From the NCBI GenBank assembly GCA_934255435.1, contig CAKQNZ010000056.1, positions 1-11,983 on the forward strand: a stretch of DNA of 11,983 nucleotides, in the 5' to 3' direction. Under the pieces are notes generated by a model. The model was not told where the DNA came from. It did not search any database and worked only from the letters and a program-made list of their open reading frames with translations. A program made the translations under genes and the position numbers. Below, in pieces: positions 1 to 6,937 of the stretch. The DNA comes from an uncultured Clostridia bacterium (GTDB taxonomy: Bacteria; Bacillota; Clostridia; Peptostreptococcales; Anaerovoracaceae). The stretch's first letter is position 1. The number at the start of each line of letters is the position of its first letter.

Positions 1-1174
1 GGCTGCTTTCCGGTGCCGGAAGTATGCCTTCTACTCTGGCAAACTGTGTAGCTGCCTTGAACACTTCTGTCTGCTCTACTGAACGTGCCTCCATGAATCC
101 GTCATGGTAAAGCTGCGAAAGTATAGCACTCATTCCGTGGTATCTCAGACCGCCTGCATGGTTTGCTGACGGTATGAATCCGCTTCCCAGTGTGTACATC
201 TTCTGCAGCGGGCAGACCTTGCCTGTATCGCAGAAGTCATATGCGTATCTGCCTCTCGTGAGACTCGGACATGATGCAGGCTCCACTGCTACGATCTGAT
301 AATCTTTCTCACCTCTGAGCTTTTCTCCCATGAACGGTGCGATGAGTCCTCCCAGATTCGATCCGCCGCCTGCGCATCCGATGATCATATCAGGCTCTAT
401 ACCGTATTTGTCAAGTGCAGTCTTTGTTTCAAGTCCTATGACTGTCTGGTGGAGCAGTACCTGGGAAAGCACGCTTCCCAGCACATATCTGTATCCTTCT
501 CTCGATGTAGCCGCTTCAACGGCTTCTGATATGGCACATCCCAGACTGCCTGTAGTGCCCGGGTGCTCCATCAGGATCTTCCTGCCTACTTCTGTGGTTT
601 CTGACGGAGACGGGGTCACTGATGCTCCGTATGTCCTCATGACTTCTCTTCTGAACGGTTTCTGCTCATATGAGACTTTTACCATATATACCTTGCAGTC
701 CAGATCGAAGTATGAGCATGCCATTGATAATGCTGTACCCCACTGCCCTGCACCTGTTTCTGTCGTCACGCCTTTAAGACCCTGCTGCTTTGCGTAGTAC
801 GCCTGAGCTATAGCTGAATTGAGCTTGTGGCTGCCGCTGGTATTGTTTCCTTCGAACTTGTAATATATCTTTGCCGGCGTCTGGAGCTTTTTCTCAAGGC
901 AGTATGCTCTGACCAGCGGTGAAGGTCTGTACATCCTGTAGAAATCTCTTATCTCCTCAGGTATCTCTATATATGGCGTAGTCTCGTCCAGTTCCTGTTT
1001 TACCAGTTCTTTGCAGAAAACGCCTTCCAGTTCTTCTGCTGTCATTGGTTTATGTGTGCCAGGGTTGAGCAGAGGTGCCGGTTTATTAGTCATGTCTGCT
1101 CTGAGATTATACCATGCCTTAGGCATTTCGTTTTCTTCAAGGTAAATCTTGTAAGGTATCTTTCTGTCTGTCAT
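1..1174 (-). CDS. trpB: Tryptophan synthase beta-like PLP enzyme (TrpB2 type), C-terminus cut off
   Basis: Pyridoxal-phosphate enzyme expected to condense indole with L-serine to give L-tryptophan in the cytoplasm. The visible 391 residues contain the PLP lysine in GSHKLNSA (about K117), the catalytic-Glu motif TETGAGQWGTA, and the phosphate-binding loop GCAGGGSNLGG. The long N-terminal extension (start MTDRKIPYK, then RPSPLVRAYCLEKKL) is typical of the TrpB2 subfamily rather than the TrpA-partnered TrpB1. The ATG at 1174 has a good AAGGAGA ribosome site. The frame is open at the window edge after EGILPAPES, so roughly the last 50-60 residues are missing. No trpA or other trp gene is adjacent on the visible side. 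It is controlled by the Trp T-box leader directly upstream. TrpB2 proteins may work alone, for example in indole salvage; that role is inferred. Confidence 0.93.
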   Translation of the reverse strand, partial: MTDRKIPYKIYLEENEMPKAWYNLRADMTNKPAPLLNPGTHKPMTAEELEGVFCKELVKQELDETTPYIEIPEEIRDFYRMYRPSPLVRAYCLEKKLQTPAKIYYKFEGNNTSGSHKLNSAIAQAYYAKQQGLKGVTTETGAGQWGTALSMACSYFDLDCKVYMVKVSYEQKPFRREVMRTYGASVTPSPSETTEVGRKILMEHPGTTGSLGCAISEAVEAATSREGYRYVLGSVLSQVLLHQTVIGLETKTALDKYGIEPDMIIGCAGGGSNLGGLIAPFMGEKLRGEKDYQIVAVEPASCPSLTRGRYAYDFCDTGKVCPLQKMYTLGSGFIPSANHAGGLRYHGMSAILSQLYHDGFMEARSVEQTEVFKAATQFARVEGILPAPESS

Positions 1175-1203
1175 CGTCTTTCTCCTTTTACTTTCTTTGC
1201 TGC

Positions 1204-1220
1204 GGCGGATATATACCGCC
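1204..1220 (-). other. Small perfect hairpin just upstream of the trpB ribosome site
   Basis: GGCGG - 7 nt (ATATATA) - CCGCC, lying between the T-box terminator and the ribosome site of trpB. It has no T run, so it is not a terminator. It could shield the mRNA 5' region or be incidental. Confidence 0.4.
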
Positions 1221-1289
1221 GTCCTCCTGTTTAAAGAGTCTCTGCAAAGATCACCGCTGCTGCATTTCAAACGAAAATGCTCACTGTAC

Positions 1290-1324
1290 AAAAAAACGCT
1301 CATCCTCTCTCAAGGACAAGCGTA
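1290..1324 (-). terminator. T-box regulatory terminator
   Basis: On the minus strand, ACGCTTGTCCTT and its partner AGGATGAGCGT form an interrupted stem around a GAGAG loop, followed by seven T residues. The 5' arm contains CCTTG, which can instead pair with CAAGG of the T-box to form the antiterminator. This is the switch point between attenuation and expression of trpB. Confidence 0.85.
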
Positions 1325-1568
1325 TGCCTGCGGTACCACCTTGTTTAACGTAAACACGTTCTCTCTGCAGAGTGCCATCACACTCTTAGCCCGTTACGCC
1401 GGCTTCACGTCTCAGCTACTGAGCAGTGCATGATGTCGCTGCCTTTCACCTTGCCCTCGGAGGCCCATTTACTGAAACTGCATCTGCCCGGATCTCACCG
1501 CCCCGGACTCTCTTGGAGACCGTACCTCAGTTTTACTTCCTCGTCTTCGGTTTAAATTATTCAATCTG
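1290..1568 (-). promoter_or_regulatory. T-box riboswitch leader, tryptophan-specific (UGG specifier)
   Basis: Read on the minus strand, the leader carries the conserved T-box AAGGTGGTACCGCAGG (about 1327-1342), which pairs with the acceptor end of uncharged tRNA. It is followed by an intrinsic terminator. Further upstream is a Stem I with AGAGAG, a GGTGAGA distal loop flanked by TCCGGGG/TCCGGG, and a specifier loop closed by GAGG/CCTC and ACTGA/TCAGT helices. In the 3' strand of that loop the context AAA-TGG-G puts TGG (1465-1467), the only Trp codon, at the specifier position. Uncharged tRNA-Trp should therefore switch on the trpB gene downstream. The motif and position are seen; the specifier assignment rests on hand folding. 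Confidence 0.9.
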
Positions 1569-1574
1569 TTATAT

Positions 1575-1603
1575 ATGCTACCATGGTTTTTTTGTTGTGT
1601 CAA
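1575..1603 (-). promoter_or_regulatory. Sigma-A promoter of the trpB T-box transcript
   Basis: Minus strand: TTGACA (1598-1603), 17-nt spacer, TAGCAT (1575-1580). The predicted start is near 1568, about 395 nt upstream of the trpB ATG. It lies only some 37 nt past the stop of the preceding gene (1641), with no convincing terminator between, so some read-through from the upstream operon is possible. Confidence 0.75.
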
Positions 1604-1640
1604 CTATTTTTTTGACAGTTATTTGTGTTGCTGCCATAAA

Positions 1641-2153
1641 TCATTTGCCGGTCCTGCAGTTTATCTTAGTCAGATATTTGATGCTCCTGTTGCCGTAGGT
1701 GTCATCACAGAATACTGCACGCATCGGACCTGTGCCGCCTTTGGTGAAATACCCAAGGGTTTCTCCGTTCCTGGAATATGCTATGAGCACCCTGTCTGTT
1801 TCTTTGCCGTCTGCTGCAGATGAATATCCGTCCCCGGCAGACATGATGACCGTTTTATACTTGCCGACACCTGCATCCTTCAGCAGCTTATCCAGCATCA
1901 CGCCAGTGAAGTCTCCTGCCTCGTCACCTTCCTTGGCAGACTGCAGCTTTACATACTGTGTTTCAGAGTCCATTTTCATTATCTGCGACAGCATATATTC
2001 TGCCACTGCGTTACCATCCATGCATATGGTCACCGTCGTTCCGTCAGCAGCATCATCGCTGCGGTTCATCCAAGCGGCTGCCGCCACTATGACGATCAGC
2101 ACTGCTGCAAGGACAGCGATGAATTTAGGCGATATCTTCAGTCGTCTTTCCAT
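1641..2153 (-). CDS. Membrane-anchored protein with one sulfite-oxidase-fold (Mo-co-like) domain
   Basis: 170-residue protein of unknown function. A basic N-terminus (MERRLKISPK) precedes one hydrophobic helix (about 11-29, no lipobox cysteine), so the rest should face the outside. Residues about 38-170 form one module of the kind repeated in the two upstream lipoproteins: GVMLDKLLKDAG (about 84-95), AGDGY (about 106-110), VLIAYSRNGETL (about 122-133), GTGPMRAVF (about 140-148) and a final YLTKI strand. This pattern matches the C-terminal half of the sulfite-oxidase/Mo-co-domain fold (PF00174-like), but no catalytic Cys motif is present. I chose the ATG at 2153 because GGGAGGAGGA lies just upstream. 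It overlaps the end of the ECF S-component gene by 16 nt, indicating translational coupling. It is the last gene of a four-gene operon. Confidence 0.8.
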   Translation of the reverse strand: MERRLKISPKFIAVLAAVLIVIVAAAAWMNRSDDAADGTTVTICMDGNAVAEYMLSQIMKMDSETQYVKLQSAKEGDEAGDFTGVMLDKLLKDAGVGKYKTVIMSAGDGYSSAADGKETDRVLIAYSRNGETLGYFTKGGTGPMRAVFCDDTYGNRSIKYLTKINCRTGK

Positions 2154-2716
2154 TTGTGACTTCCTCCTCCCGATGACATCAGCGACGTTTTGCTGAACAG
2201 CTTTATAAGCTGCCATCCGATCAGTCCTCCTGCCAGTCCTGAAAGGGCCGCCATTGCAAACACAAGGATCCGATATACGCCCGGAGCTCTGAAAAATACG
2301 ACATTGACGCAGGCTGTACCGGTCATATTAGCTGCGATACCCGCCAGTGCACAGCATCCTGCACAGCAGCATCTGTGTCTCGTAATGAGCAGTAGCAGTT
2401 CGACTGCAAGACCCGGACATATATATGTAAAAAGACTCATTATGCCGTGGGAGCCGACTACACCAGTAAATATCACAAGCAATGCCTGTATCGTGCTTAT
2501 TATGAAAGCTGTGCCCGGTTTTTTGACTATGCCGTAGCCTATGACTATCCACATCATATAAAATCCGCCTGCGAGAGCTCCGCTTGGTATCGCAAAAGGG
2601 CCGCATATGATATGTGCTATGGGAGCCACTATCTGTTTCGTAGCTATGTCCAGAGCTGCCATAACAGCCATTATCACAAGTTCATAAAGTGTGAATTTCT
2701 GAAATAATCTGTTCAT
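2138..2716 (-). CDS. ECF transporter S component (substrate-binding membrane subunit), YkoE/ThiW-like appearance
   Basis: 192-residue, strongly hydrophobic protein with about five or six membrane helices. The first helix has the small-residue pattern AVMAALDIA that S components use to contact EcfT. The segments FAIPSGALAGGFYMMW and KKPGTAFIISTIQALL resemble YkoE/ThiW-type S components, which bind vitamin-like substrates. No EcfA or EcfT gene is nearby, so it would rely on a shared energizing module elsewhere (group II arrangement). Its substrate cannot be read from sequence. Its place between domain-sharing surface proteins suggests they capture or present the substrate. A run of cysteines (RHRCCCAGCCALAG) near the middle is unusual. 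Its last codons encode GGG because they contain the next gene's ribosome site. The ATG at 2716 follows AGGAAAC. Confidence 0.78.
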   Translation of the reverse strand: MNRLFQKFTLYELVIMAVMAALDIATKQIVAPIAHIICGPFAIPSGALAGGFYMMWIVIGYGIVKKPGTAFIISTIQALLVIFTGVVGSHGIMSLFTYICPGLAVELLLLITRHRCCCAGCCALAGIAANMTGTACVNVVFFRAPGVYRILVFAMAALSGLAGGLIGWQLIKLFSKTSLMSSGGGSHKWKDD

Positions 2717-2746
2717 CTCAAGTTTCCTGTTTCCGTTTATGATAGC

Positions 2747-3352
2747 TTACTTGTAGCTCACTTCGATATACTGTATATATGAGCCCCAGCCCTGTACGTT
2801 ATAGTCCTGAGAGTCGTTGGTATATGTGTCATAATCTGCCTGTCCGTACACAAGCTTGAACGGCGCCGGATATTCGGAATCTTCATCAGCCTCAACGACA
2901 GCTATGATAGGATCGACTTCTTTCTTTTTGTCGGAATCATTATCCTTGAAAGCGTATTTGCCGTAAAGCTCATCCACATAATACTCTCTGGTATATCCGT
3001 CGCTGCAGACTACTTTCATGCTGGTGCCGTCTGTCTTGAAGCCTGCGTCTTCAATCAGTGTTTTGAGATCCACGCCTTCGTATTCCTCAAAGAATCTTGC
3101 GTTCTGTACTTTTTTGTTCCTGCCGCTGTACGTATTCTTTTCCATACCAAGCTTTTTAAGATCGTCAGCTGTATACTCCTTCTGCGTGCTTCCGTCGGAT
3201 ATAGTCAGGGTCGTCGCTTCAGGATCCACCTTGTACTCTGAAGCCGCCTTGCTTTCGCTGCCTGCGCTGCTACCCTTGTCAGTGCTGCTTCCACAGGCTG
3301 CAAAGGACATCGCCATGATGATACATAATAATACTGCCAGTAATCTTTTCAT
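2747..3352 (-). CDS. Lipoprotein with one sulfite-oxidase-fold (Mo-co-like) domain
   Basis: 201 residues. A signal peptide ends in the lipobox FAAC (Cys20), followed by a Ser/Lys-rich linker to about residue 43, so the protein should be tethered outside the membrane. One domain follows: TLTISDGS strand, YTADDLKKLG, YEGVDLKTLIEDAG (about 91-104), VVCSDGYTREY (about 114-124), IIAVVEADED, PAPFKLVYGQ and a terminal YIQYIEVSY strand. This is the same module found four times in the upstream protein and once in the last protein of the operon. The only Cys in the domain lies in the CSDGY strand and not in a sulfite-oxidase catalytic context, so enzymatic activity is doubtful. The gene begins 3 nt after the upstream stop, and its AGGAG site lies inside the final codons of that gene. 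Confidence 0.82.
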   Translation of the reverse strand: MKRLLAVLLCIIMAMSFAACGSSTDKGSSAGSESKAASEYKVDPEATTLTISDGSTQKEYTADDLKKLGMEKNTYSGRNKKVQNARFFEEYEGVDLKTLIEDAGFKTDGTSMKVVCSDGYTREYYVDELYGKYAFKDNDSDKKKEVDPIIAVVEADEDSEYPAPFKLVYGQADYDTYTNDSQDYNVQGWGSYIQYIEVSYK

Positions 3353-3355
3353 TTC

Positions 3356-5389
3356 CTATTCTCCTATCTTTATTTCTCTGACACTCTTGACCCATTTCGA
3401 GACCTGATTCTCCACAACAAGTCTCATAGGTCCGAAACCATTTTCTTTATTGAATCCGGCTGCTTTCTCATCAGCTACCAGTGGTGCTCCGTTCATACTG
3501 TAGGCTATGATTACATCACGTTTCTCGCCCTGCTGATATTTGCTTTCTATCCCGTTCATGACATCGTTCACATCAAGGGTCGTGCTGTATCCGTCTTTGC
3601 CGATGACTGTGATTCTGCCCGGTTTATCCAGTCCGTCTTTAAGGTTTTCATTTATGAGTTCCTTCAGCGCTACGCCCTGGTAAGCATTTATGCCGTTGGA
3701 TGCTCCGAAGGAGTCCCTTACACCTTTTTTCTTTTCAAGTTCGGCCAAGGTATATTCTCTTGTCTTCTTCACGCCGCTTCCTGATATCTTCAGAGTCGTT
3801 TCACGGTATTTGTCGAAAGGCGTCTTGTCGTGAGTCCACTGTCCCTGTTCAGCTTTGACTTTTATTTCCGTGATACGGCTCACATCCGATGTCTTTACAG
3901 GACCTCCTTTTTCCGGAGACCTGCCGTTCTCACGTGTTATCAGAATCATCTTGTCTCTGTTCTTTTTCAGCTGTGAATACGTGTATGTTTTTTCCTGCAC
4001 GCCAGTCACAGTGACTTTGTCGGCGTCCACAGTCACTCCGATCTCCTCAAGCAGTCCCGCCAGAGATATGCCCATCGTATCCGCATCTGTCACCCGGAGG
4101 TCAGTATACTGCTCGATCTCGTTCACTGTGAGTTCCGTTTCCTTTTTCAGACCTTTGCCAGTGAACTTTATCTTATATCCGCCGTAAGGATTTTCTGAAA
4201 GCTCGTCTTCGCCGGTGAGATCAAGTTCTATCTTTTCAACAGGTTTCGCAGTCGAACTTTCCGTATATCCGTCTGCCTTCGGCAGCAGCGCATATACTCC
4301 ATTTTCTGAAGGGCTGCCGTCTTTGCAGTATCCCAGTGCCGGCTTCACATTAGTTATCGTAAGACCGTCTTTCTCAGTGGTATATCCGCTGTAATCGCCT
4401 TTGATGTTGCGGAAATATCCGATGTCTGCTTTCTGCGAGGTACCATCTGCATATGTAAATTTCACGCTTCCCTCTCTCGATGCAAAATCAAGAGACGCTG
4501 CAAGGAAACTCCACAGATCCGCACCTTTGTAATAGCTGCTTTTACCGTAGTAATTCTCTGCAGTCTCAGAAAACTCTTCGATATCCCTGTATGTAAAATC
4601 CTTTTTATCTATGGTCTTCCTGTCCTTGTTTTTTACAGAGACCTTCAGCACTTTCTCATCTGCTGCTGATCCGCTGTGCCTGTCCGCATGGTCATCACTT
4701 CCTATGATGATCTTCCTGACCCATTTGGCATTGTCAGGTGCATTGTATTCATCAGGAGATTTCTGTCCCGCTATAAGCCGCACAGGGCCTCCTATATTCT
4801 CGGCTTTTTTGACAAATCCATCTTTTGCAGATACCTCTTCGCCTGGCGTATGGGAGCCTACCGGACCTGTCAGAGGATATCCGTCGCTGCCGAATGCCAG
4901 TATCACAGGTACATTTTCTTCCTCCGGCTTGTCGCTTTCCTTGCTGTCATATGTATTGTCCGTGCTGTTTCTTATCTCGCCGAGAGACAATACAGTAACG
5001 TAACCGTCTGCTGATACGACCTTAACATCGGTCGAATCGCTCATCTTATCGTCCAGTCCTGCATAACACAGCAGTTCGTAAAGCTTTATACCTGTCATCT
5101 CATGCTTTGTGAATACCGAACCTCTTGTCAGCATGCTGTATGTGCCTTCATATGACAAAGAGCTGTCTTCTTCCGCAAGCTCCTCCAGTTCACGGACTGA
5201 ATATATCTTTTCACCGCTCATACCGCTGCCGGTGACTGTAACAGCCGTGAACAGATAATCGCCTGCACCGTAATTATCCTTTTCGTCATAGTTTATATGC
5301 AGTGCTTCACTGTTCATACCGCCGCACGATACAAGGGTCAGCACCATCATCACTGATATCAACACTGCAATACAGATCTTTTTCTTCAT
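3356..5389 (-). CDS. Large lipoprotein with four tandem sulfite-oxidase-fold (Mo-co-like) domains
   Basis: 677-residue surface lipoprotein of unknown function: signal peptide with lipobox LVSC (Cys22), then four related modules at about 45-230, 245-392, 404-512 and 529-677. Each repeats the scheme of an opening beta strand, Y-[ST]-x-x-E-[LI]-E, G-[VI]-x-L-x-x-L-[LI], a V-x-x-x-x-DGY strand, an IIAY-x-NG-x-PL strand, GP-[MV]-RL and a closing W-V-[RK]-x-I strand. The fourth copy is the clearest: VIIAYSMNGAPL, GFGPMRLVV, WVKSVREIKIG. Modules 2 and 3 are the most divergent. This is the PF00174-type fold, but the Moco-ligand Cys motif is not seen. I chose the ATG at 5389 over an upstream in-frame ATG at 5452 because it starts a proper signal peptide and follows AAGGAAG. 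It is the first gene of the operon. Confidence 0.85.
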   Translation of the reverse strand: MKKKICIAVLISVMMVLTLVSCGGMNSEALHINYDEKDNYGAGDYLFTAVTVTGSGMSGEKIYSVRELEELAEEDSSLSYEGTYSMLTRGSVFTKHEMTGIKLYELLCYAGLDDKMSDSTDVKVVSADGYVTVLSLGEIRNSTDNTYDSKESDKPEEENVPVILAFGSDGYPLTGPVGSHTPGEEVSAKDGFVKKAENIGGPVRLIAGQKSPDEYNAPDNAKWVRKIIIGSDDHADRHSGSAADEKVLKVSVKNKDRKTIDKKDFTYRDIEEFSETAENYYGKSSYYKGADLWSFLAASLDFASREGSVKFTYADGTSQKADIGYFRNIKGDYSGYTTEKDGLTITNVKPALGYCKDGSPSENGVYALLPKADGYTESSTAKPVEKIELDLTGEDELSENPYGGYKIKFTGKGLKKETELTVNEIEQYTDLRVTDADTMGISLAGLLEEIGVTVDADKVTVTGVQEKTYTYSQLKKNRDKMILITRENGRSPEKGGPVKTSDVSRITEIKVKAEQGQWTHDKTPFDKYRETTLKISGSGVKKTREYTLAELEKKKGVRDSFGASNGINAYQGVALKELINENLKDGLDKPGRITVIGKDGYSTTLDVNDVMNGIESKYQQGEKRDVIIAYSMNGAPLVADEKAAGFNKENGFGPMRLVVENQVSKWVKSVREIKIGE

Positions 5390-5442
5390 TTCAACTTCCT
5401 TCTCGTATGATAGTATCCGTACGAAATCTACTGATTCAGTGT

Positions 5443-5448
5443 ATGATA
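5443..5448 (-). promoter_or_regulatory. Predicted -10 box of the four-gene lipoprotein/ECF operon
   Basis: Minus strand TATCAT, giving a predicted start near 5436 and a leader of about 47 nt. No TTGACA-like -35 is present at the right distance; instead a GTTGT-N4-ACAAC dyad is centred about 41 bp upstream, as at activator-dependent promoters. Confidence 0.5.
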
Positions 5449-5470
5449 CCATATTCCGGACATCTCCGAA

Positions 5471-5484
5471 GTTGTTTTGACAAC
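5471..5484. promoter_or_regulatory. Operator-like dyad 1, GTTGT-TTTG-ACAAC
   Basis: Perfect 14-bp inverted repeat (16 bp with flanking A/T). It is centred at 5477.5, about 41 bp upstream of the predicted minus-strand start site. The 5-bp half-sites with a 4-bp gap copy the layout of FNR sites (TTGAT-N4-ATCAA). Confidence 0.6.
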
Positions 5485-5500
5485 TTTACATCGTTTTTCT

Positions 5501-5514
5501 GTTGTTTCAACAAC
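5501..5514. promoter_or_regulatory. Operator-like dyad 2, GTTGT-TTCA-ACAAC
   Basis: Same half-sites and gap as dyad 1, centred 30 bp away. It is about 41 bp upstream of the predicted plus-strand start, the class II activator position for the CRP/FNR family. The regulator itself is not in the window. Confidence 0.6.
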
Positions 5515-5535
5515 GTCTTTTGTGGCAAAATAGAC

Positions 5536-5541
5536 TATAAT
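5536..5541 (+). promoter_or_regulatory. Consensus -10 box of the NTPase/DUF364 operon
   Basis: TATAAT with a predicted start near 5548, 28 nt before the NTPase ATG. The -35 region (about 5513-5518, ACGTCT) is poor, which fits dependence on an activator bound at dyad 2. Confidence 0.7.
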
Positions 5542-5576
5542 AGAGTGAAGGTTTATCAAAAGTATGGAGGAATACG

Positions 5577-6185
5577 ATGTACAGACACTTATTTCTGGAG
5601 GGGCCTATACAAACGGGCAAATCCACATTGCTGCGCCGGCTTCTGGCACCATATAAGGATCAGATCGGGGGATTCGCCAGCCAGCGTATGCTGAACGATG
5701 ATGGCAGGACCATCGGATACAGGATCGGTCCAGCTGAGAGCACACCTCTCACGATACCATTCATCGAAGGATGTGAACTGCCTGGTATATTCCGCATCAT
5801 TCATGAAGATGGAACTTCCGAAAAATTTCCCGAGATATTCGATTCATACGGTATCAGACTTCTTGATGCTGCCCGAGAAAAGAAGCTGATCCTTCTTGAT
5901 GAGATCGGTGGTGCTGAACTTCTGAGCAGCGAGTTCGATAAAGCTCTTTGCGATACCCTTGCAGATAAAACTCCATGTATCGGCGTCATAAAGCTCAATT
6001 CGAAAGCCTCGTCCATGTCAAAGACGGCCGGCTACAGCAGCATAGTCACCGAATACAATAACAGGCTGCGGGAAAAGATACTGAATGAATACAGCGGCAG
6101 CATCCTGCCGTTCAGACGCAGTGATGATATATTAAAGAAAGAAATAGAGGAATTTTTATGTGGGATTTTTACGACAGAACAATAG
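5577..6185 (+). CDS. P-loop NTPase, THEP1-like nucleoside-triphosphatase family
   Basis: 202-residue cytoplasmic P-loop protein of the NTPase_1/THEP1 type (PF03266-like). Walker A is GPIQTGKST (residues 9-17). GGFASQR follows at 31-37, the usual family position after the P-loop helix. Walker B is LILLDEIGGAEL (about 104-115). Family members hydrolyse NTPs in vitro; true partners are generally unknown, and the fold is close to that of MobB-type adaptor GTPases. The GGAGG ribosome site 6 nt before the ATG fixes the start. Its 3' end overlaps the DUF364 gene by 28 nt, so the two are co-translated and probably act together. It is transcribed divergently from the lipoprotein/ECF operon and shares the two-dyad control region with it. 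Confidence 0.85.
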   Translation: MYRHLFLEGPIQTGKSTLLRRLLAPYKDQIGGFASQRMLNDDGRTIGYRIGPAESTPLTIPFIEGCELPGIFRIIHEDGTSEKFPEIFDSYGIRLLDAAREKKLILLDEIGGAELLSSEFDKALCDTLADKTPCIGVIKLNSKASSMSKTAGYSSIVTEYNNRLREKILNEYSGSILPFRRSDDILKKEIEEFLCGIFTTEQ

Positions 6186-6877
6186 CCGAAATACCTGATG
6201 AACTCGAAGCATATGTCGATTTCATATATGTGGGACCGGTCTGGACGATGGTGTGCGCAGGCAATTACCGTGGCGTAGCCGTAACAGTCAACGAACAGGA
6301 CATACCCCTGCGTGACTTTTCGCATCTGTACGGCAGACCGCTGAAAGAAATAGCTTACATGTGCAAATCATGGGATTTCATGGAGGCGTCTGTGGGTACT
6401 GCTGCACTGAATGCATATATCAACTCAAAGGAACGTGTAATACAGAAAAAATGCCTGCCTACGACAAACGGGTTCCATGACTATAAAGAGATTGCCAGCG
6501 GTAAAAAAGTGGCGATCATAGGTCATTTCGCCAAACTGGAAAAGTTCCTGACAGACTCGGAAGTCTATGTCCTTGAGCGTAAGCCTGTCCCCGGGGATTA
6601 TCCGGACTCTGCCTGCGAATATCTGCTGCCTGAGATGGATTTTACGATAATCACAGGCTCTGCTTTCGTCAACAAGACGCTGCCACGTCTGCTGCAGCTC
6701 AGCAAGCATGCTGTCGTCCTGGGTCCGAGCACGCCAATGTCCAGAGCTATCCTGGATTTTGGTGCAAAGGAACTCAGCGGTTTCTCACCAAGATCGATGA
6801 CAAAAGACGACGCTCCTGTCATATGCGGATGCAACACACGGATGTCTTTATATGGAGAACGTGTAAAACTCGTTTAA
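6158..6877 (+). CDS. DUF4213/DUF364 protein (putative heavy-metal chelation family)
   Basis: 239-residue cytoplasmic protein. The N-terminal DUF4213 part (about 1-90) has an enolase-N-like fold in solved relatives and ends in EASVGTAALNAYIN. The C-terminal DUF364 part (about 115-235) is Rossmann-like: VAIIGHFAKL, YVLERKPVPGDYP, DFTIITGSAFVNKTL, VVLGPSTPMS, GAKELSGFSPRS. All family signatures are present and the length is normal. The family is known from structure (a Desulfitobacterium protein) and is suspected of metal chelation, but no reaction has been established that I know of. Start ATG 6158 follows AGAGGA and lies inside the end of the NTPase gene. A strong terminator follows 24 nt after the stop. 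Confidence 0.88.
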   Translation: MWDFYDRTIAEIPDELEAYVDFIYVGPVWTMVCAGNYRGVAVTVNEQDIPLRDFSHLYGRPLKEIAYMCKSWDFMEASVGTAALNAYINSKERVIQKKCLPTTNGFHDYKEIASGKKVAIIGHFAKLEKFLTDSEVYVLERKPVPGDYPDSACEYLLPEMDFTIITGSAFVNKTLPRLLQLSKHAVVLGPSTPMSRAILDFGAKELSGFSPRSMTKDDAPVICGCNTRMSLYGERVKLV

Positions 6878-6901
6878 GACCCCGTCTGCTGTGTCATATC
6901 T

Positions 6902-6937
6902 GCCGGATCTTTGCAAAAGGTCCGGCTATTTTATTTT
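6902..6937 (+). terminator. Strong intrinsic terminator between convergent genes
   Basis: GCCGGATCTTT / AAAAGGTCCGGC form an 11-bp stem (one G-U pair) with a 3-nt loop, followed by the T-rich TATTTTATTTT. It ends the NTPase-DUF364 operon. Its 3' arm touches the stop codon of the convergent mobB-like gene (6926-6928), whose coding strand supplies the T run. Confidence 0.85.

Noticed and set aside
330..797. Long plus-strand open frame opposite trpB (and similar frames opposite the lipoprotein genes)
   Set aside because: These lie antisense to genes with clear family motifs, lack ribosome sites and have low-complexity Ser/Pro/Cys-rich translations; they are mirror frames of the real genes.
1593..1620. 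Dyad GTTG-TGT-CAAC and inverted repeat TGTCAA...TTGACA at the trpB promoter -35
   Set aside because: The spacing (11 bp) differs from the GTTGT-N4-ACAAC dyads at 5471/5501, and the match mostly follows from TTGACA being the -35 box; not claimed as the same operator.
1604..1640. Terminator after the lipoprotein/ECF operon
   Set aside because: Only a weak AT-only inverted repeat without a T run is present on minus, so no terminator is called.
3356..5389. Annotation of the four-module protein as an active molybdopterin oxidoreductase
   Set aside because: No sulfite-oxidase-type catalytic Cys motif is visible in any module, so only the fold resemblance is claimed.
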